Origin: Artemia franciscana
Taxonomy: Eukaryota > Arthropoda > Branchiopoda > Anostraca > Artemiidae
NCBI RefSeq assembly: GCF_032884065.1
Contig: NC_088879.1
Location: 23,670,038 to 23,734,037 of the forward strand
Length of the DNA: 64,000 nt
Reading direction: 5' to 3'
The translations under genes were made by a program, and so were the position numbers. The notes below the pieces were generated by a model. It was not told the DNA's origin and made no database searches. It saw nothing but the letters and a program-made list of their open reading frames with translations. This document shows positions 23,877-35,885 of the stretch, in pieces. Positions within the stretch are counted from its first letter, which is position 1, and each line of letters begins with the position of its first letter.

Positions 23877-26323
23877 ATCAAACAGTTCGTGGTAACGGAC
23901 TGTAGTAAGGAGCGACCCGGCTCAATAGTAAACGAAACTCTAAAAAACGAAACTTCGATGCTAAAAGATTTATCAAAAGAATTGGATTTTTATGTTGATT
24001 CTAAATATATAAGTTTCATCAAAATTAGTCTTTGTCATCAAAAGTTACGAGCCTGAGAAAATTTGTCTTATTTCGGAAAATAGGGGGAAACACCCCCTAA
24101 AGGCCATAGGATCTTAACGAAAATCACACCATCGAATTCAACGTATCAGAGAACGCTTTAGAAAAATTTCAAGGTCCAATCTACAAAAATGTGGGATTTC
24201 GTATTTTTGTTTTTTTTTTGTTTTTTTTTCCAGGGGTCATCGTATCGACCAAGTGGTCCTAGATTGTTGCAAGAGGGCTCATTCTAACAGAAATGAAAAG
24301 TTCTAGTGCCCTTTTTAAGTGATCAAAAAATTGGAGGGCACCTAGGCCCCCTCCCACGCTCATTTTTTACCAAAGTTAACGGATCAAAATTTTGAGATAG
24401 CCATTTTGTTCCGCATAGTCAAAAACCATAATAAATATGTCTTTGGGGATCACTTACTCCCCCACAGTCCCTGGGAGAGGGGCTGCAAGTTACAAACTTT
24501 GACCAATGTTTACATACAGTAATAGTTATTGGAAAGTGTACCGACGTTTTCAGGGGGATTTTTTGGTTTGGTTGTGGGGTTCAGGGGAGGGGGCTATGTG
24601 GGAGGATCTTCCCTTGGAGGAATATTTTATGGGGGAAGAGAAATTCAATGAAAAGGGTGCAGGATTTTCTAGAATTACTATTAAAATAAAAATGAAAATA
24701 AAAACATTAAAAAGTTTTTTCAATTGAAAGTAAGGAGTAGTATTAAAACTTAAAACGAACAGACATTATTACGCATATGAGGGGTTCTAAAAATACTATA
24801 GCATAAAGAGCGAGGTATTTAGGAGGAGAAAGATACTTCGCTCTTTATGCTAAAGTGTTTTTAGTAATTTCAACTATTTATTATACGGCCATTGTGATTC
24901 AGGGGTTCATTCTTAAAGAATTGGGACAACACTTAAGATTTAGTGTGGAGAGCGAGGTATTAACGAGGGGACAAACCCCCTCATATATATAATTAAAAAT
25001 TTAAGAATATAAAAGTTTGTTGCGTAAGTTAATTCTTAAGTTACGTGTTTTTTTTACTAATAAAAACGTTCGTTAAAAATTAAAAAGTTCTAGTTGTCTT
25101 TTTAAGTAACCGAAAAATTGGAGGGCAACTAGGCCTCCTTCCCCACCCCCTATTTCTCAAAATTGTCTGATCAAAACTAAGAGAAAGCCATTTAGCCAAA
25201 AAAAGAATTAATATGGAAATTTCATTTTAATAATTTATGTACGGAGAGCCAAAATCCAACATGCATTAAATCAAAAACGTTCAGAAATTAAATAAAAAAA
25301 CTAGTTTTTTTAACTGAAAGTAAGGAGCGACATTAAAACTTAAAACGAACAGAAATTACTCCGTATATGAAATGGGTTTTCCCCTCCGCAATCCCTCGCT
25401 CTTTACGCTAAGTTTGACTCTTTGACACAATTCTAATTTTTAAAACAATTTAAAATTTTAGCGTAAAGAGCGAGGCGTTGCGAAGGGGAAAACCCATTTC
25501 ATATAAGGAGTAATTTCTGTTCGTTTTAAGTTTTAATTTCGCTCCTTACTTTCAGTTAAGAAAAACTAGTTTTTTTAATTTAATTACGTATATGAGGGGG
25601 GTTCGCCCACTTGTCAATACCTCGCTCATTACACTAAAGCTCGAATTAAAGCCTAAATCCTTAAGAATGACCCCTGAATCACAAAGGCCGCAGAATAAAT
25701 AGTTGAAATTACTAAAAATACTTTAGCGTAAAGAGTGAGGGATCAGGAGGAAATGAACCCGTTATATGTGTAATATTTTTTGTTATATTTTGTATATTTT
25801 TCGCTCAAAAAATGAGTGTGGGAGGGGGCCTAGGTGCCCTCCAATTTTTTAGTCACTTAGAAAGGGCGCTAGAACTTTCCATTCGAATGAGCCCTCTCGC
25901 AAAATTTTAAGACCACTGGGTCGATACGATCACCCCTGGAAAAAAAAATAAATAAACACGCATCCGGGATTTGTGTTCTGGCAAAATATACAAAATTCTA
26001 CATTTTTTTAGATAGGAGCTTGAAACTTGTACAGTAAGGCTCTCTGATACACTGAATCTAATGGTATAATTTTCTTCAAGATTAAATGACTTTTAGGGGG
26101 TCTTTCCCCCATTTTCTAAAATAATGTAAATTTTCTCAGGCTCGTAACTTTAGATGGGTAAGACTAAACTTGATGATGAAACTTACATATTTAAAATAAA
26201 AGTATAGCATAAAAGTGTGATTCTTGTGATGTATTTCTTGGTATCAAAATTATGTTTTTTAGAGTTTTGGTTACTATTGAGCCGGGTCGCTCCTTACTAC
26301 AGTTCTGTAGTAACTGTTTGAAA
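23877..26323. repeat. Family A copy 8, two-ended palindromic form
   Basis: It begins with ATCAAACAGTTCGTGGTAAC at the left and ends with TACTACAGTTCTGTAGTAAC at the right. The large hairpin at 25290-25590 lies in the middle. The left arm is nearly full length; the right arm has lost part of its middle at about 25790. This copy shows that two single-ended units can share one hairpin, giving a giant foldback structure. Confidence 0.8.
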
Positions 26324-26349
26324 TTACCTTTACCGTTAAGTTCGCTTTA

Positions 26350-26690
26350 TGTTGGAAATAAAATGAAAAAAAGAAGTTTTTTAACTGAAATTAAGGAGTG
26401 ACATTAACGAACTGGAATTACTCCGCATATCAAAGGGGCTTTTCCATCATCAACGCCTTGCTCTTTACGCTGAAGTTTGACTCTTTTTCTCAAGTTTTCT
26501 TTTTAAAACAGCAAAAAACTTTAGCGTAAGGAGCGGGCCGTTGAGGAGGGAAAAACCCTTTTAATATACAGAGTAATTTCTGCTTGTTTTAAGCTTTAAT
26601 GTCGCTCCTTACTTTCAGTTAAAAAACTAGTTTTTTTTCATTTATTTGTGAACGTTTTTGGATTAATACATTTTTTTTCTGTTTTTTTTC
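26350..26690. repeat. Family A hairpin only (copy 9)
   Basis: Inverted boxes flank a core with TTTACGCTGAAG and ACTTTAGCGTAAGGAGCGG. No arm is attached. Confidence 0.75.
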
Positions 26691-26693
26691 TTC

Positions 26694-26950
26694 TGTTTCT
26701 CTGTTTGGTATCCTGGCATGTCCAATGAATTGTGGGACAGAATAGAAGCAGTTCAAAAAACGTGTCTAAGAATTATTTTCAAACAGGGTAAAGGGCCTTA
26801 CATTTCCCTTCTTTGGAGAGCAAATCTAGTCACCCTTATGGAAATGAGAGTACAAATTTCCTTGTGTTTTGCCAACAATACCGTGCATAAGGCTTATACT
26901 ACTTCTCTTTTCCCTAGTGAACATTTACCCACCCGCCACGTCAGGGGTGA
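26694..26950 (+). pseudogene. LINE ORF2 C-terminal fragment
   Basis: An open frame from about 26718 reads SNELWDRIEAVQKTCLRII followed by GPYISLLWRANLVTLMEMR and LPTRHVRG. This is the C-terminal region after the reverse transcriptase of CR1/Jockey-type non-LTR elements, which typically has a WxxRIExVQKxxLRII motif. It has no upstream RT and stops at a junction near 26950, where unrelated sequence (GGGGTGAATCCAGGATTTTT) begins. It is a truncated fragment. Confidence 0.65.
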
Positions 26951-27662
26951 ATCCAGGATTTTTTTTTTTGGGGGGGGGCACATAAAAGGTTGCTCCGATA
27001 AACTTGTGGACAAAGAAAAACCAGCAATTTAAAGGGAATTAAAACAATTTCTAAGTCGTAGGTAGGTAGTGGACATAGACTTTTATTTAATCTAAAATCT
27101 GATGAGTTCTATTGAAATTAAAGTCAGATAGAAATATTGATACAAAAAAGTAAGTTAACAAGAACCACCTCGCCATAAAAACAATTAAAAGGTTGTTCAC
27201 CCTCTACAAAAAAATAATATATTTAATCTTTTCTGCATAAATTGTAGCATTTGCACTTCTGACAACTATAGCGAGTTAGTTAAACTTTGTATTGTCAAAA
27301 AGAAAATTAGTACCATATTTTGTTATCATACATTCTTTTGATCTAATTGTTGATTAAACATTAAATAATAGTTCGTTTGATAGTGTAGCAGGAAAAATAG
27401 AACAAAGAAATATAAATATAATGATTTCTTAATGTTGTTATTAGCAGCAGATTAAGTCAGAATTTTAAATCTCCCCTCCTTACGAATGAAGATTTCCCCC
27501 TCCCTTACTTGTTTACTGATAGGGGAGGAGGGCATTTTAAGTTCAGTCAATAACGAGACTTTGACGATAATGGTAGGCTATTTATAGACAAAGGATAAAT
27601 ATAAGACAATATATATAAGTTCATAATAGTTCATAATATGTTCATAAGATTTTTGTTCGTAT
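26951..27662. other. AT-rich DNA, no gene
   Basis: It starts with CAGGGGTGAATCCAGGATTT and a T/G run, which resembles the CAGGGG-type end of hAT-like small elements. I could not find the matching other end. The rest is AT-rich and unique. Confidence 0.3.
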
Positions 27663-27785
27663 AACTTGTTTTATGCTGATTTTTGCTCATCAAACTTATT
27701 ACATGCTGATTTTTGGTCTTGGAACTTGTTGATTGCATATTTTTGTTCGCAAAACTTGTTGCAAGTTAATATTTCTCCTCGCGAA
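27663..27785. repeat. Minisatellite, about four 30-bp units
   Basis: Units of the form AACTTGTT..ATGCTGATTTTTG.TC follow each other at about 30-bp steps, with divergence. On the minus strand the units are in frame with the LINE fragment, giving repeated CNKF.EQKSA-like peptides, which is a coincidence of a 30-bp period. Confidence 0.6.
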
Positions 27786-28345
27786 ACAAAATTTTCCTTA
27801 CCACAAAAATCCAAAATCTTACGGCCCCAATTATTCTTTCGTCTACTATGGTCCTTACTTACGCTCGGAGGGAGATGGATTACTAAATCAACCCAAACCT
27901 CCCAAGCAGCTTCATCCGTACAGGCATGAGGTGACATCAAAACTTCCGGAGTAACCCCAACATAACCATTAAAGTCCCCCATAAGACAAAACAAGTCAGG
28001 AGGAAACTGAATAGAAAATTTACGTTTTTCATCCTCTAGTATACACCACGTATCCTCCTCGTTGTACGAGCTAGACTCTGGAGGGATATAAATTGCACAA
28101 AAAATAATAAACCGTCCATCGGCTTTGACTCTTAACCATATCAAATACAAGAAACACTCTTCAGCCGTTGGACTTTATGCTGAGACAAAACATTTTCAGA
28201 TATAAAAATTGCGACTCCACCATAAGTTCGTCCATTCTTAGATTTTTTACGATGGACACCAAAATACCGAAAACTTTCAAACTGAATTTCTTTTTCCAAC
28301 CAAGTTTCAGATGTCAATCCCGTATCTAGGACTCGTGCTTAATGT
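27786..28345 (-). pseudogene. LINE endonuclease fragment, frameshifted
   Basis: Reading the minus strand from 28345, one frame gives GLTSETWLEKEIQFES and GGVAIFISENV. A second frame, from about 28150, gives FIIFCAIYIPPESSSY, then CLMGDFNGYVG and GRKILDFCGKENF. The ETW and GDFN boxes are catalytic and metal-binding parts of the apurinic-type endonuclease of non-LTR retrotransposons. A break near 28145 separates the two frames. The C-terminal HRDH-like part and the reverse transcriptase are absent. Its style matches the RT fragment at 20745, but it is not adjacent to it. Confidence 0.75.
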
Positions 28346-28639
28346 TCACTATGTCAATGTTCAATTTAAAAATTTAACAATACGTCCAGCTTTCTCCCTA
28401 CTTTTTGTCAATTACCATTTAGGCCTAAAATAATCCATTTGCACAGTTTTGGACAAAATTTTACTGCGATCCGCATTTCAACAAGATATAACATGTTCAC
28501 CTTTTTACTATCATTCAATGATACACTTTTTCATTCGAAATTAATCACCAAGTCAGCTGTGATACATTCTCCAAAATATCTTTTGAAAAACCTAAAATAA
28601 AACAGCACAAAATAACACTAAAATCCTCCGAATACCAAA

Positions 28640-29640
28640 CAAACGCTTTGTGGTAACGAAACGTAAGTAAGGAGCGACTGGAACGAATAGTTGATAAAAC
28701 TCTATAAATGAATAAAGGGGTGTTTCGAGAACAATTAATACACCTAAAGAGTCGGCTTTTTATGCTGATTGAATTATACAATATTCTTTAAGCCTAAATT
28801 TACCAATCAAAAGGTATGAACCTGAAAAAAATTGCCTGATTTTTGAGAAAAATTGCCTGATCTTTGCGGAAAACAACCCCAAAGGGACAAGTGATCTTGA
28901 TGAATAATATCAACTATCAAATTCCGCATACAGGAAGACCTGATTACCAAGTTTTCAAACTCCTATCAACCAAACGACGGATTTTTTTCGCTAGGAGAAA
29001 GATCACGGGTGCGTGTTAATTAGTTGGGAAAACAGTGTTTTCAGCCATTTTGTGGTACCAAATCACTATTTTGCTCAGCCCAAAGAGAACCAAAAAGAGG
29101 AGACCTCTAGGGACGAAAGTTCTCCTCGCACTGAGGAGATGATAGTTGATTGGGAAGTGGATTAATACTTAGTTTTCAAAGGCAAATGCACTAATGAGCT
29201 CTTTTCTCGAAGCATTGGTGTGCAAAGGTTAGATTATGATTTAAAGACTCAGATTTGAGGGGTGGTGGTCCTCCCAAACAAAGGTTAATCCTGGACATGC
29301 AACGAATAAAGAATAGAAATTAAATAGAGAGCAAGTATTCTCAAATGAAAGTGAGTAACAACATTAAAACTCTATAGAAACGGAAATGACCCCGAATATC
29401 ATGGGGGCAGTCCCCTCCTTGGTCTCCCATTTATAACACAAAAGCTTGGTTTTGTGTCCCAATCCTTGAAGAACATCTGCTCAAACCAAAGGTCCCTTTA
29501 ATTGAAATAAAAAGTGTTTTTAAACAACAAGAAAACTTAAGCACATAGAGCGGGAGGTTGAGGAAGGGGCTGCCTCCTGATATGCACGATAATTTCTGTT
29601 CGTTTGAAGTCTTATTCATTTGAGAAAACTTGTCTTTTTT
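28640..29640 (-). repeat. Very old family A copy (terminus, arm, hairpin module)
   Basis: A worn terminus at 28640 (CTTTGTGGTAACGAAACGTA, then AGGAGCGACTGG) is followed by recognisable arm positions (CCTGAAAAAAATTGCC, GGGAAAACAGTG) to about 29010. A degenerate hairpin module lies at 29310-29640. The middle, 29010-29310, cannot be assigned. Confidence 0.5.
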
Positions 29641-30162
29641 ATCTAATGTATACAAAGTATACTTTTGTGTTAAGATTAATTAGTTCTTATATATGAAATT
29701 AGCAATTTTTTATCCCTTTCTCTGTAAATTCCTTGAATTTCCTGATTAAAATGAATGCCTGCAATTTTCGACGCGAGTTTAAACTTTCAGGGACATTATT
29801 GTGGGGCTCAAATGGCCCACTTTTTTGCTTTGCGGGACGGAGAATTTTTTTTTTCCGAGTAGCGCAAAAGGGTATAAATAACATTTTTTTTCGTCTCCTC
29901 CCTATCGTCCGACACACTTTGCTTCTAGTTCAGATTTTATCCCCTCCCTCACACACACCCGCAAAGGTGTGTGTGACGCACCCCCAACATTAAATCGATA
30001 TTTTACGTTTACTACACAACAGCACAATTTCAGTAGCCTACGCCTGTCATTTACTTATCCAAATAGTCATAAAATTACACAAGTTATTGCAAATATATCA
30101 GATTACAGGAATCTTCCATTAAGAATACGAGTTCATCCAAAATTCAACGTTTAAAGAAAAAA
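29641..30162. other. Unique DNA with one perfect small hairpin
   Basis: A perfect 11-bp stem lies at 29949-29959 and 29966-29976 (TCACACACACC / GGTGTGTGTGA) with a 6-nt loop. It is made of CA/GT steps, so it may be a microsatellite by-product. No gene is seen. Confidence 0.4.
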
Positions 30163-30790
30163 CGGTAAAATTCTAGTTAATTGACTTCTTGCTATCTCAG
30201 TAAGGGTTTAGGTTAGGAAAATGAAACTTTCAGGGATGAATCTACAGACTAAAGTATATCCTGGGAAGATATTATGAAGCAACTACCTCCACTCCTTCTC
30301 CCTCTAGAGGGCCCTGACCTTTGATGACCTTTAAAAATATGTGTGTGATAAAAGTGGAACCTTGCAAAATACATCTTCTGCTTAATTGAAGTACAACAAA
30401 ATTGTTTTCAGCTTCATAGCTTTGCACAATGCCATTTTAAAAGGTTTTAAAGATATGCAAATATATTTCCTAAATTTTGAAAAAAAAATTGATATGGCTC
30501 AAAATTCTACTCAAATAACAGGAATTACATCTTCAGAACTAAAGGAAGAGAAAAAGCAATTAGTAACTGAAAATTAAGGCAAAATGTTGTTTTGTCAAAA
30601 TTTCAATAGGTATAGATCTGTCACGTAGGCAAATTTCAGGACCCTCTAGAGGGAGAAGGAGTAGAGATGGGTACTTTAAAATACCTTCCTGGGACATACT
30701 TTAGCCTGTAGACTCATCCCTGAAAGTTTCATGTTCCTAACCTAAACCCTTTCCGAGATAGCAAGAAGCCATTTAACTAGAATTTTACCG
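30163..30790. mobile_element. Family B foldback element, complete
   Basis: 628 bp with long inverted ends. The left arm begins CGGTAAAATTCTAGTTAATT and the right arm is its complement ending in AATTTTACCG. The inverted match runs about 155 bp into the element, through the GGGTTTAGGTTAGGAA and CTCTAGAGGG boxes, with scattered mismatches. The unique centre of about 320 bp carries no transposase, so it is a non-autonomous MITE or foldback element. It is flanked by A-runs on both sides, which hides any target duplication. Confidence 0.8.
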
Positions 30791-32285
30791 AAAAAAACAG
30801 AAACAAATATTTAAAAAAAACTATCGCTGGAAGTCGTAGGCTTAATCGTATACTAAACGAAAACAGTAAAATAATGAAATTCTTGCTTTATAAAAGGCTA
30901 TGCAGAATGTTTCTATTAATTATATTATCTTGTTTCCTTCCATTCTTATTCTCTTTTTAAAACCATTTCAAATAATGTTGATGTATAATCGTTTAGTGTT
31001 TTGGTGTAATCATTTCAAATAGTATATTGAAACCAATCACAGACTAAATTCTAGACGGTAGAAAACACGTTTATAGAAAGAACTTACGACTTATGACTAA
31101 GCTAGATCTTGGGCTAGATCCAATTAACAGGTGAAATAAGATTATTAAGTCTATTATATGGGACAATCAGAGGAGGGATGCGTTCTCAAAAAAGTGACCA
31201 TGATATTTGGGAAGAACATACAAAAAAAGAAATCTAATGGTACTCATTTTATTCTATCAGCACATTTCCTTTATAAGAGCCCTAACTACCAACTTTTACC
31301 TTTCTGAAGAATCCCTTTCCCGCCTCCCAAACACTCTAGTGAATTCGTGTCACTGTTTGGAAATAGGGAAGAGGTAGAGGAATGAGCATGACAAAAACTT
31401 CCTGGAACAAATAGGCTCAGAATGCATCCCCGTAAGTTTTACTCTGCTTATTCAACTAGGCTACTTTTCAAGATAACAAATAGTCCATCATCTGGAGTTT
31501 TACCGTCTTTTTTTTTTCTTGACAGATATCTGTCATATAAGAAGTCGAGTAACCAGTTGGCCTAGGTAAATAAAATTTTGTAAATATACGCAAGACTCCA
31601 TACTGAGATAGGGACAAGACAAACCCACTACTCAATGCCTTTTTTTATATTATTTCTTTACACAATAATCGTAATTATTTTCATCGTAATCACAGTAACT
31701 GGAATTTTCCTTAGTCTTGTGAGTAAAATCCTATTTTGAAAACAAACTTACGTGAATTCTTAAGAAGAGCCTGAATCCCCTAAACAATTATATTATAGCA
31801 TGACTCACGCTATTCTTGGAGGGTTTATGGCTCTTTTTAAAAAATTCTGTAAATTTTGTTTTGATACTGATGTTTTACTATTAAGACTAACAAAAATAAT
31901 AATTACCATTCCTACATCAGCTACAAATGGCAATAATGGTACTTGTGTATTATACCGACCACAATGTTGTTCTTGACCTGCTTAAAGCCAGTTTCTCTGT
32001 GTGCATTCAGAGATAATCAGATTAACCTAAGTGCGATAAACTATAATGCAGGTGTATTTCAACTAAATATATTTATAGGCTATATATAGTTGGTTAGGTT
32101 AGGTGTTTAATATAATACGTTCTGGGTGGCCTGGTTTCAATAATTACCCGTTGTCGTTTCGATCATTTGGTAAATAAAGTATATATTTTCATCAGATTTG
32201 GATACTATATTTCACTAAGCGTAATCAAACTCTACTTCTTGAGTGTGTTCGGTATATTACACAAGTACCCCAAAAAAAAATTGAA
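30791..32285. other. Mostly unique DNA with an old family B end
   Basis: Near 31400-31506 a worn family B right end can be seen, finishing with TGGAGTTTTACCG. The rest is AT-rich and without recognisable genes. Confidence 0.35.
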
Positions 32286-32740
32286 GGTAAAATTCTAGTT
32301 TAACTACTTTTTGCTATCTTAGAAAGGAGTTAGGTTAGGAACATGAAACTTTCAAGAATGGGTCTAAAGACTAAAGAATGGGTAAAATTCTAGAATTTAG
32401 TCTAGTTAAATACTAGTTAAATGCTTGATAATAATAGATTATAATAATTATAGTTAAATACTAGAATTAAATACTAGAATTTAATGTACTGCGAAGGTAT
32501 TTTGAAGTACCCACCTCCACTAATTCTTCCTCTAGAGGGCCCTGAAATTTGCCTACATGACAGGTCTATACCTACTGAAATTTTGACAAAACAACATTTT
32601 ACCTTAATTTTCAGTTACTAATTGCCCTTTCTCTGTCTTTGGTTCTGAAGATGCAATTCCTGTTATTTGAGTAGAATTCTGAGCCATAGCAGTTTTTTTT
32701 TCAAAATTTAGGAAATGTATTTGGATATCACGATCACGGG
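32286..32740 (+). repeat. Family B partial copy
   Basis: It starts GGTAAAATTCTAGTTTAACT. A small internal scramble with repeats of TAAATACTAG lies at about 32390-32480. It continues through the CTCTAGAGGGCCCTGAAATT box and stops in the central region near TTTAGGAAATGTATTTGGAT, where family A copy 11 begins. Confidence 0.7.
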
Positions 32741-33113
32741 TAATCACGGGTGACACGCACCCGTGATTTGTCTTCTGGCAAAAAATACAAAATTCTACAT
32801 TTTTGTAGATAGGGGCTTGAAACTTCTACAGTATGGTTCTCTGATACGCTGAAACTGATGGTGTCATTTTCGTTAAGATTCTACGACTTTTAGGGGGTGT
32901 TTCCCCCTATTTTCTGAAATAAGGCAAATTTTTCTCAGGCTCTTAACTTTTGATGGGTAAGACTAAACTTGATGAAACTTATATATTTAAAATCAGCAAT
33001 TAAATGCGATTCTTTTCATGTAGCTATTAATATCAAAATTAAATTTTTTAGAGTTTTGGTTACTATTGAGCCGGGTCGCTCCTTACTACAGTTTGTTACA
33101 ACGAACTGTTTGA
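32741..33113 (+). repeat. Family A copy 11, distal end only
   Basis: Only the last 370 bp of the arm are present, from the CACGCACCCGTGATTTGTCT box to the slightly altered terminal palindrome (AGTTTGTTACAACGAACTG) and TTTGATA. It is 5'-truncated. Confidence 0.8.
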
Positions 33114-33870
33114 TAATGTGGCTGTAGGCTGTTAGACAGTGAGATAGGCGTGATCTTGGCACGTAGTGACATTTTGTACCAAGCAATGTTATGACAGGAT
33201 GAAAGGTATGGTTTAATTGTCTATACTATAAGATGTATCAAAATCTTCCTTTTATCTTTGAATGCTTGAAAAAGATTCAGGCTTCCAGAATACAGTTTCA
33301 GGAGAAAAAATTATTTATATGTAATAGGCAATCGATATCGGGTATGAGGGGAGGAGGGTATCTTCTACTACGTCCGTTTTTGACTAGACAAACCTGAATA
33401 AAATATTTTTGCATACTATTTTTTCCTGGTGTGTCACATTTTCCACAATAATCATCTTTTCGGTGGTATATTTTATTTATTAAAATTTTTGTTTACATAT
33501 ATATTTTTTATTGATATGTTTGTATTTATGTATATTTTATTTTTATTTTTCAGCCTTGAAAGACCGCATTTTACATTTATTCACTTTAATTACACTGTAG
33601 TCACCGGAGAAAAAGATTACTTAGCCTACCAAAGTAGCTATTGCCAAATTTTCACTGAAAAAAAGGAGTAGAAAAGATGTATTAATGCCTAATCAAACCA
33701 GGTGAGAGAACTTTCAGCTTTTTTTAATTTTTTCTCAGGAACGAATATTTTCTAGATTAAACAGTTTCCAATTACAAGGAATCCAAGATCAATTGTCCGT
33801 AATAAAAAAAATTAGAGCAATAGACGAACTGTACTAATCCATAGGGACAGAATTTCTGCCTCATTTAATT
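33114..33870. other. Unique DNA with a weak exon candidate
   Basis: A pyrimidine-rich acceptor (TTTTTATTTTTCAG, ending at 33553) is followed by 118 bp open to a TAG at 33669-33671. It could be a terminal exon, but there is no motif, no poly(A) signal I can rely on, and such acceptors arise easily in T-rich DNA. Confidence 0.25.
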
Positions 33871-35110
33871 TTTCAATGGTCTGTCATTAGTTTTTCGCTT
33901 CTTTTTTTGTGGCACTTGATATTAACCAATTCTGGTTAATTAGGAAAAAATAGAAAAAATGAAGTATTTTTAACTTATGAGCGGGTGATGGGATCTTAAT
34001 GAAATTTGATGTTTAGAATGATATTGTTTCTCAGAGCTCTTATTTTAAATCCTGAGCAGATTTGATGACATTGGGGGGGAGTTGGAGGGGGGAAACCTAA
34101 AATATTGGAAAACGCTTTTGAGTAGAGGGGTTGGCATGAAACTTGATGGTGAAAATAAGCAGAAGTCCTATATACCTGATTGATATAACCGAAACCAATC
34201 ATGATCCATTGGGAGGGGGAGGAGGGTTAATTCTGAAAAATTAGAAAAAATGAGGTATTTTTAACTTATGAAGGAGTGATCAGATCTTGATGAAATTTTA
34301 TATTTAGAAGGACTTCGGACCTTGATACGTGATTGATATACTTGGAACGGATACGATCTCTTGGGAGGGGGAGGGTTAATTCTGAAAAATTAGAATAAAT
34401 GACGTATTTTTAACTTACGAAGGAGTGACCGGATCTTCATGAAACTTCGTATTTAGAAGGACCTTGTAACTCAGATCTCTTATTTTAAATCTCAATCGGA
34501 TCCAGCGTCATATGGGGGGCAGTTGGGGGAGAGGGACCGGAAATCTTAGAAAATACTTAAAGCGGAGAGATCATGATGAAACTGGATCGGAAGAATAAAA
34601 ACAAGTCTAAGGTATGTGACTGACATAACCGGACCGGATTTGCTCGCTTTGGTGAAGTTGGGGGGGGAGGAGTAATTCGGAAAAAAAGGTGTTTGTAGCT
34701 TACGAACGGGTGACCAGATCTTAATGAAATTTGATATTTAGAACGGTGTTGTGCTTTAAAGCTCTTATTTTAAATTCCGACCAGATCCTATGACATCGGG
34801 GGGGGGGAGTTGGAGGGGGAAACTGGAATTCTTAGAAAATGTGAAAATTGGGCTACTTTTATCTTACGAATAGGTGATCAGATCTTAATGAAACTTGATA
34901 TATAGAAGGATCTCATGTCTTAGATGCTCCATTTTCGACTCGAATTTGATCCGGGGACATAGGGGGCTGGAGGAGGGAAACAGAGATCTTGGAAAACGCT
35001 TATAGTGAAGAGATCGGGATGAAACTTCATGGGAAGAATAAACACAAATTCTAGATACGTTATTGACATCATTGGAATGGATCCTTTCTATTTGGAAGAG
35101 CTGGGGGGTT
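33871..35110 (+). repeat. Family D tandem array 1
   Basis: The signature GATCTTAATGAAATTTGATA (or close variants) occurs near 33991, 34278, 34427, 34707 and 34870. Spacing alternates between about 285 and about 155 bp. Each full unit has the order: TTTTTAACTTACGA, signature, AGAAGGAC, CTCTTATTTTAAATCC, CCGGATC, G-rich run, TTAGAAAA(C/T)GC, GATGAAACTTGG, GACATAACCGGA, G-rich run. Short units lack the second half. Units are strongly diverged, so the array is old. No protein is encoded. Confidence 0.8.
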
Positions 35111-35527
35111 GTTACCCCCAGCTCCTTGTATAAACTACCTACTCAGGGGAAAATATTTCTCCTTACCCTCTAGATCGATTTTCTACTAAATAATTGCTGA
35201 AATACTGAGCGTCTTTAAATGGTAACATCGTGCCGAAAATAGGCAAAAGATATAAAAGTTATGGAGTCTGAGTAACAGTAGTAGAGTAGGAGGGACTGGC
35301 CAGTCAGAGAAGATTTGTTTCGTCATATTTCGCTGACGATTGAATGTGTAAAACAGTATATTTTCTGTAATATTTAGAACATATTTTTCCTGTACGGAAC
35401 TTCGACGAGGGGCTTGAGATATCTATTAGTTTTTCCATTTTTTATTATCTTGTCTGTTTCAATATTAAAAAAAAGGCATTTATTATGGTGAACAAAATAG
35501 AGACGAAAACCACACTGCCTTTCCATA
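35111..35527. other. Unique DNA, no gene
   Basis: Nothing recognised. It separates the family D array from family A copy 12. Confidence 0.35.
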
Positions 35528-35691
35528 ATTAAATAAAAAAAAAGTTTGTTTTAACTGAAAGTTAGGAGCGACATTAAAACTTAAAACGAACAGAAACTAC
35601 TCCGTGTATAAAAGGGACTGTTCCTCCCTCAACGTCCCGCTCTTTTCGCTAAAGTTTTACTCTTACTCTAAATTCTACTTTATTCAATTCA
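35528..35691 (+). repeat. Family A copy 12, first piece (left hairpin arm)
   Basis: It begins ATTAAATAAAAAAAAAG and has CTGTTCCTCCCTCAACGTCC and the GCTCTTTTCGC stem, then breaks at CTACTTT. The complementary half (GAGCGGGACGTTGAGGGAGG) is at 42117, so this copy was split by the LINE and later insertions. Confidence 0.8.
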
Positions 35692-35885
35692 ATTCAATTC
35701 GTTTATTAACAAAAAAAAACAAATCACACACTATAAACTAACTACACCCTAAGAGAGCACTGTCCGTAACGGGTGACAGTATTCATTCAATCATCAAGAA
35801 AAGAAATATAAGGTAAGAAAAGAAAAGAAGAAGAAGGGAAAAGAAAAGAAAACAAACATAAATTAATAAAACATAACATAGAGAA

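Noticed and set aside
26951-27550. A complete small hAT-like element starting CAGGGGTGAATCCAGGATTT
   Set aside because: I could not find the inverted end or a target duplication, so only the left-end resemblance is recorded.
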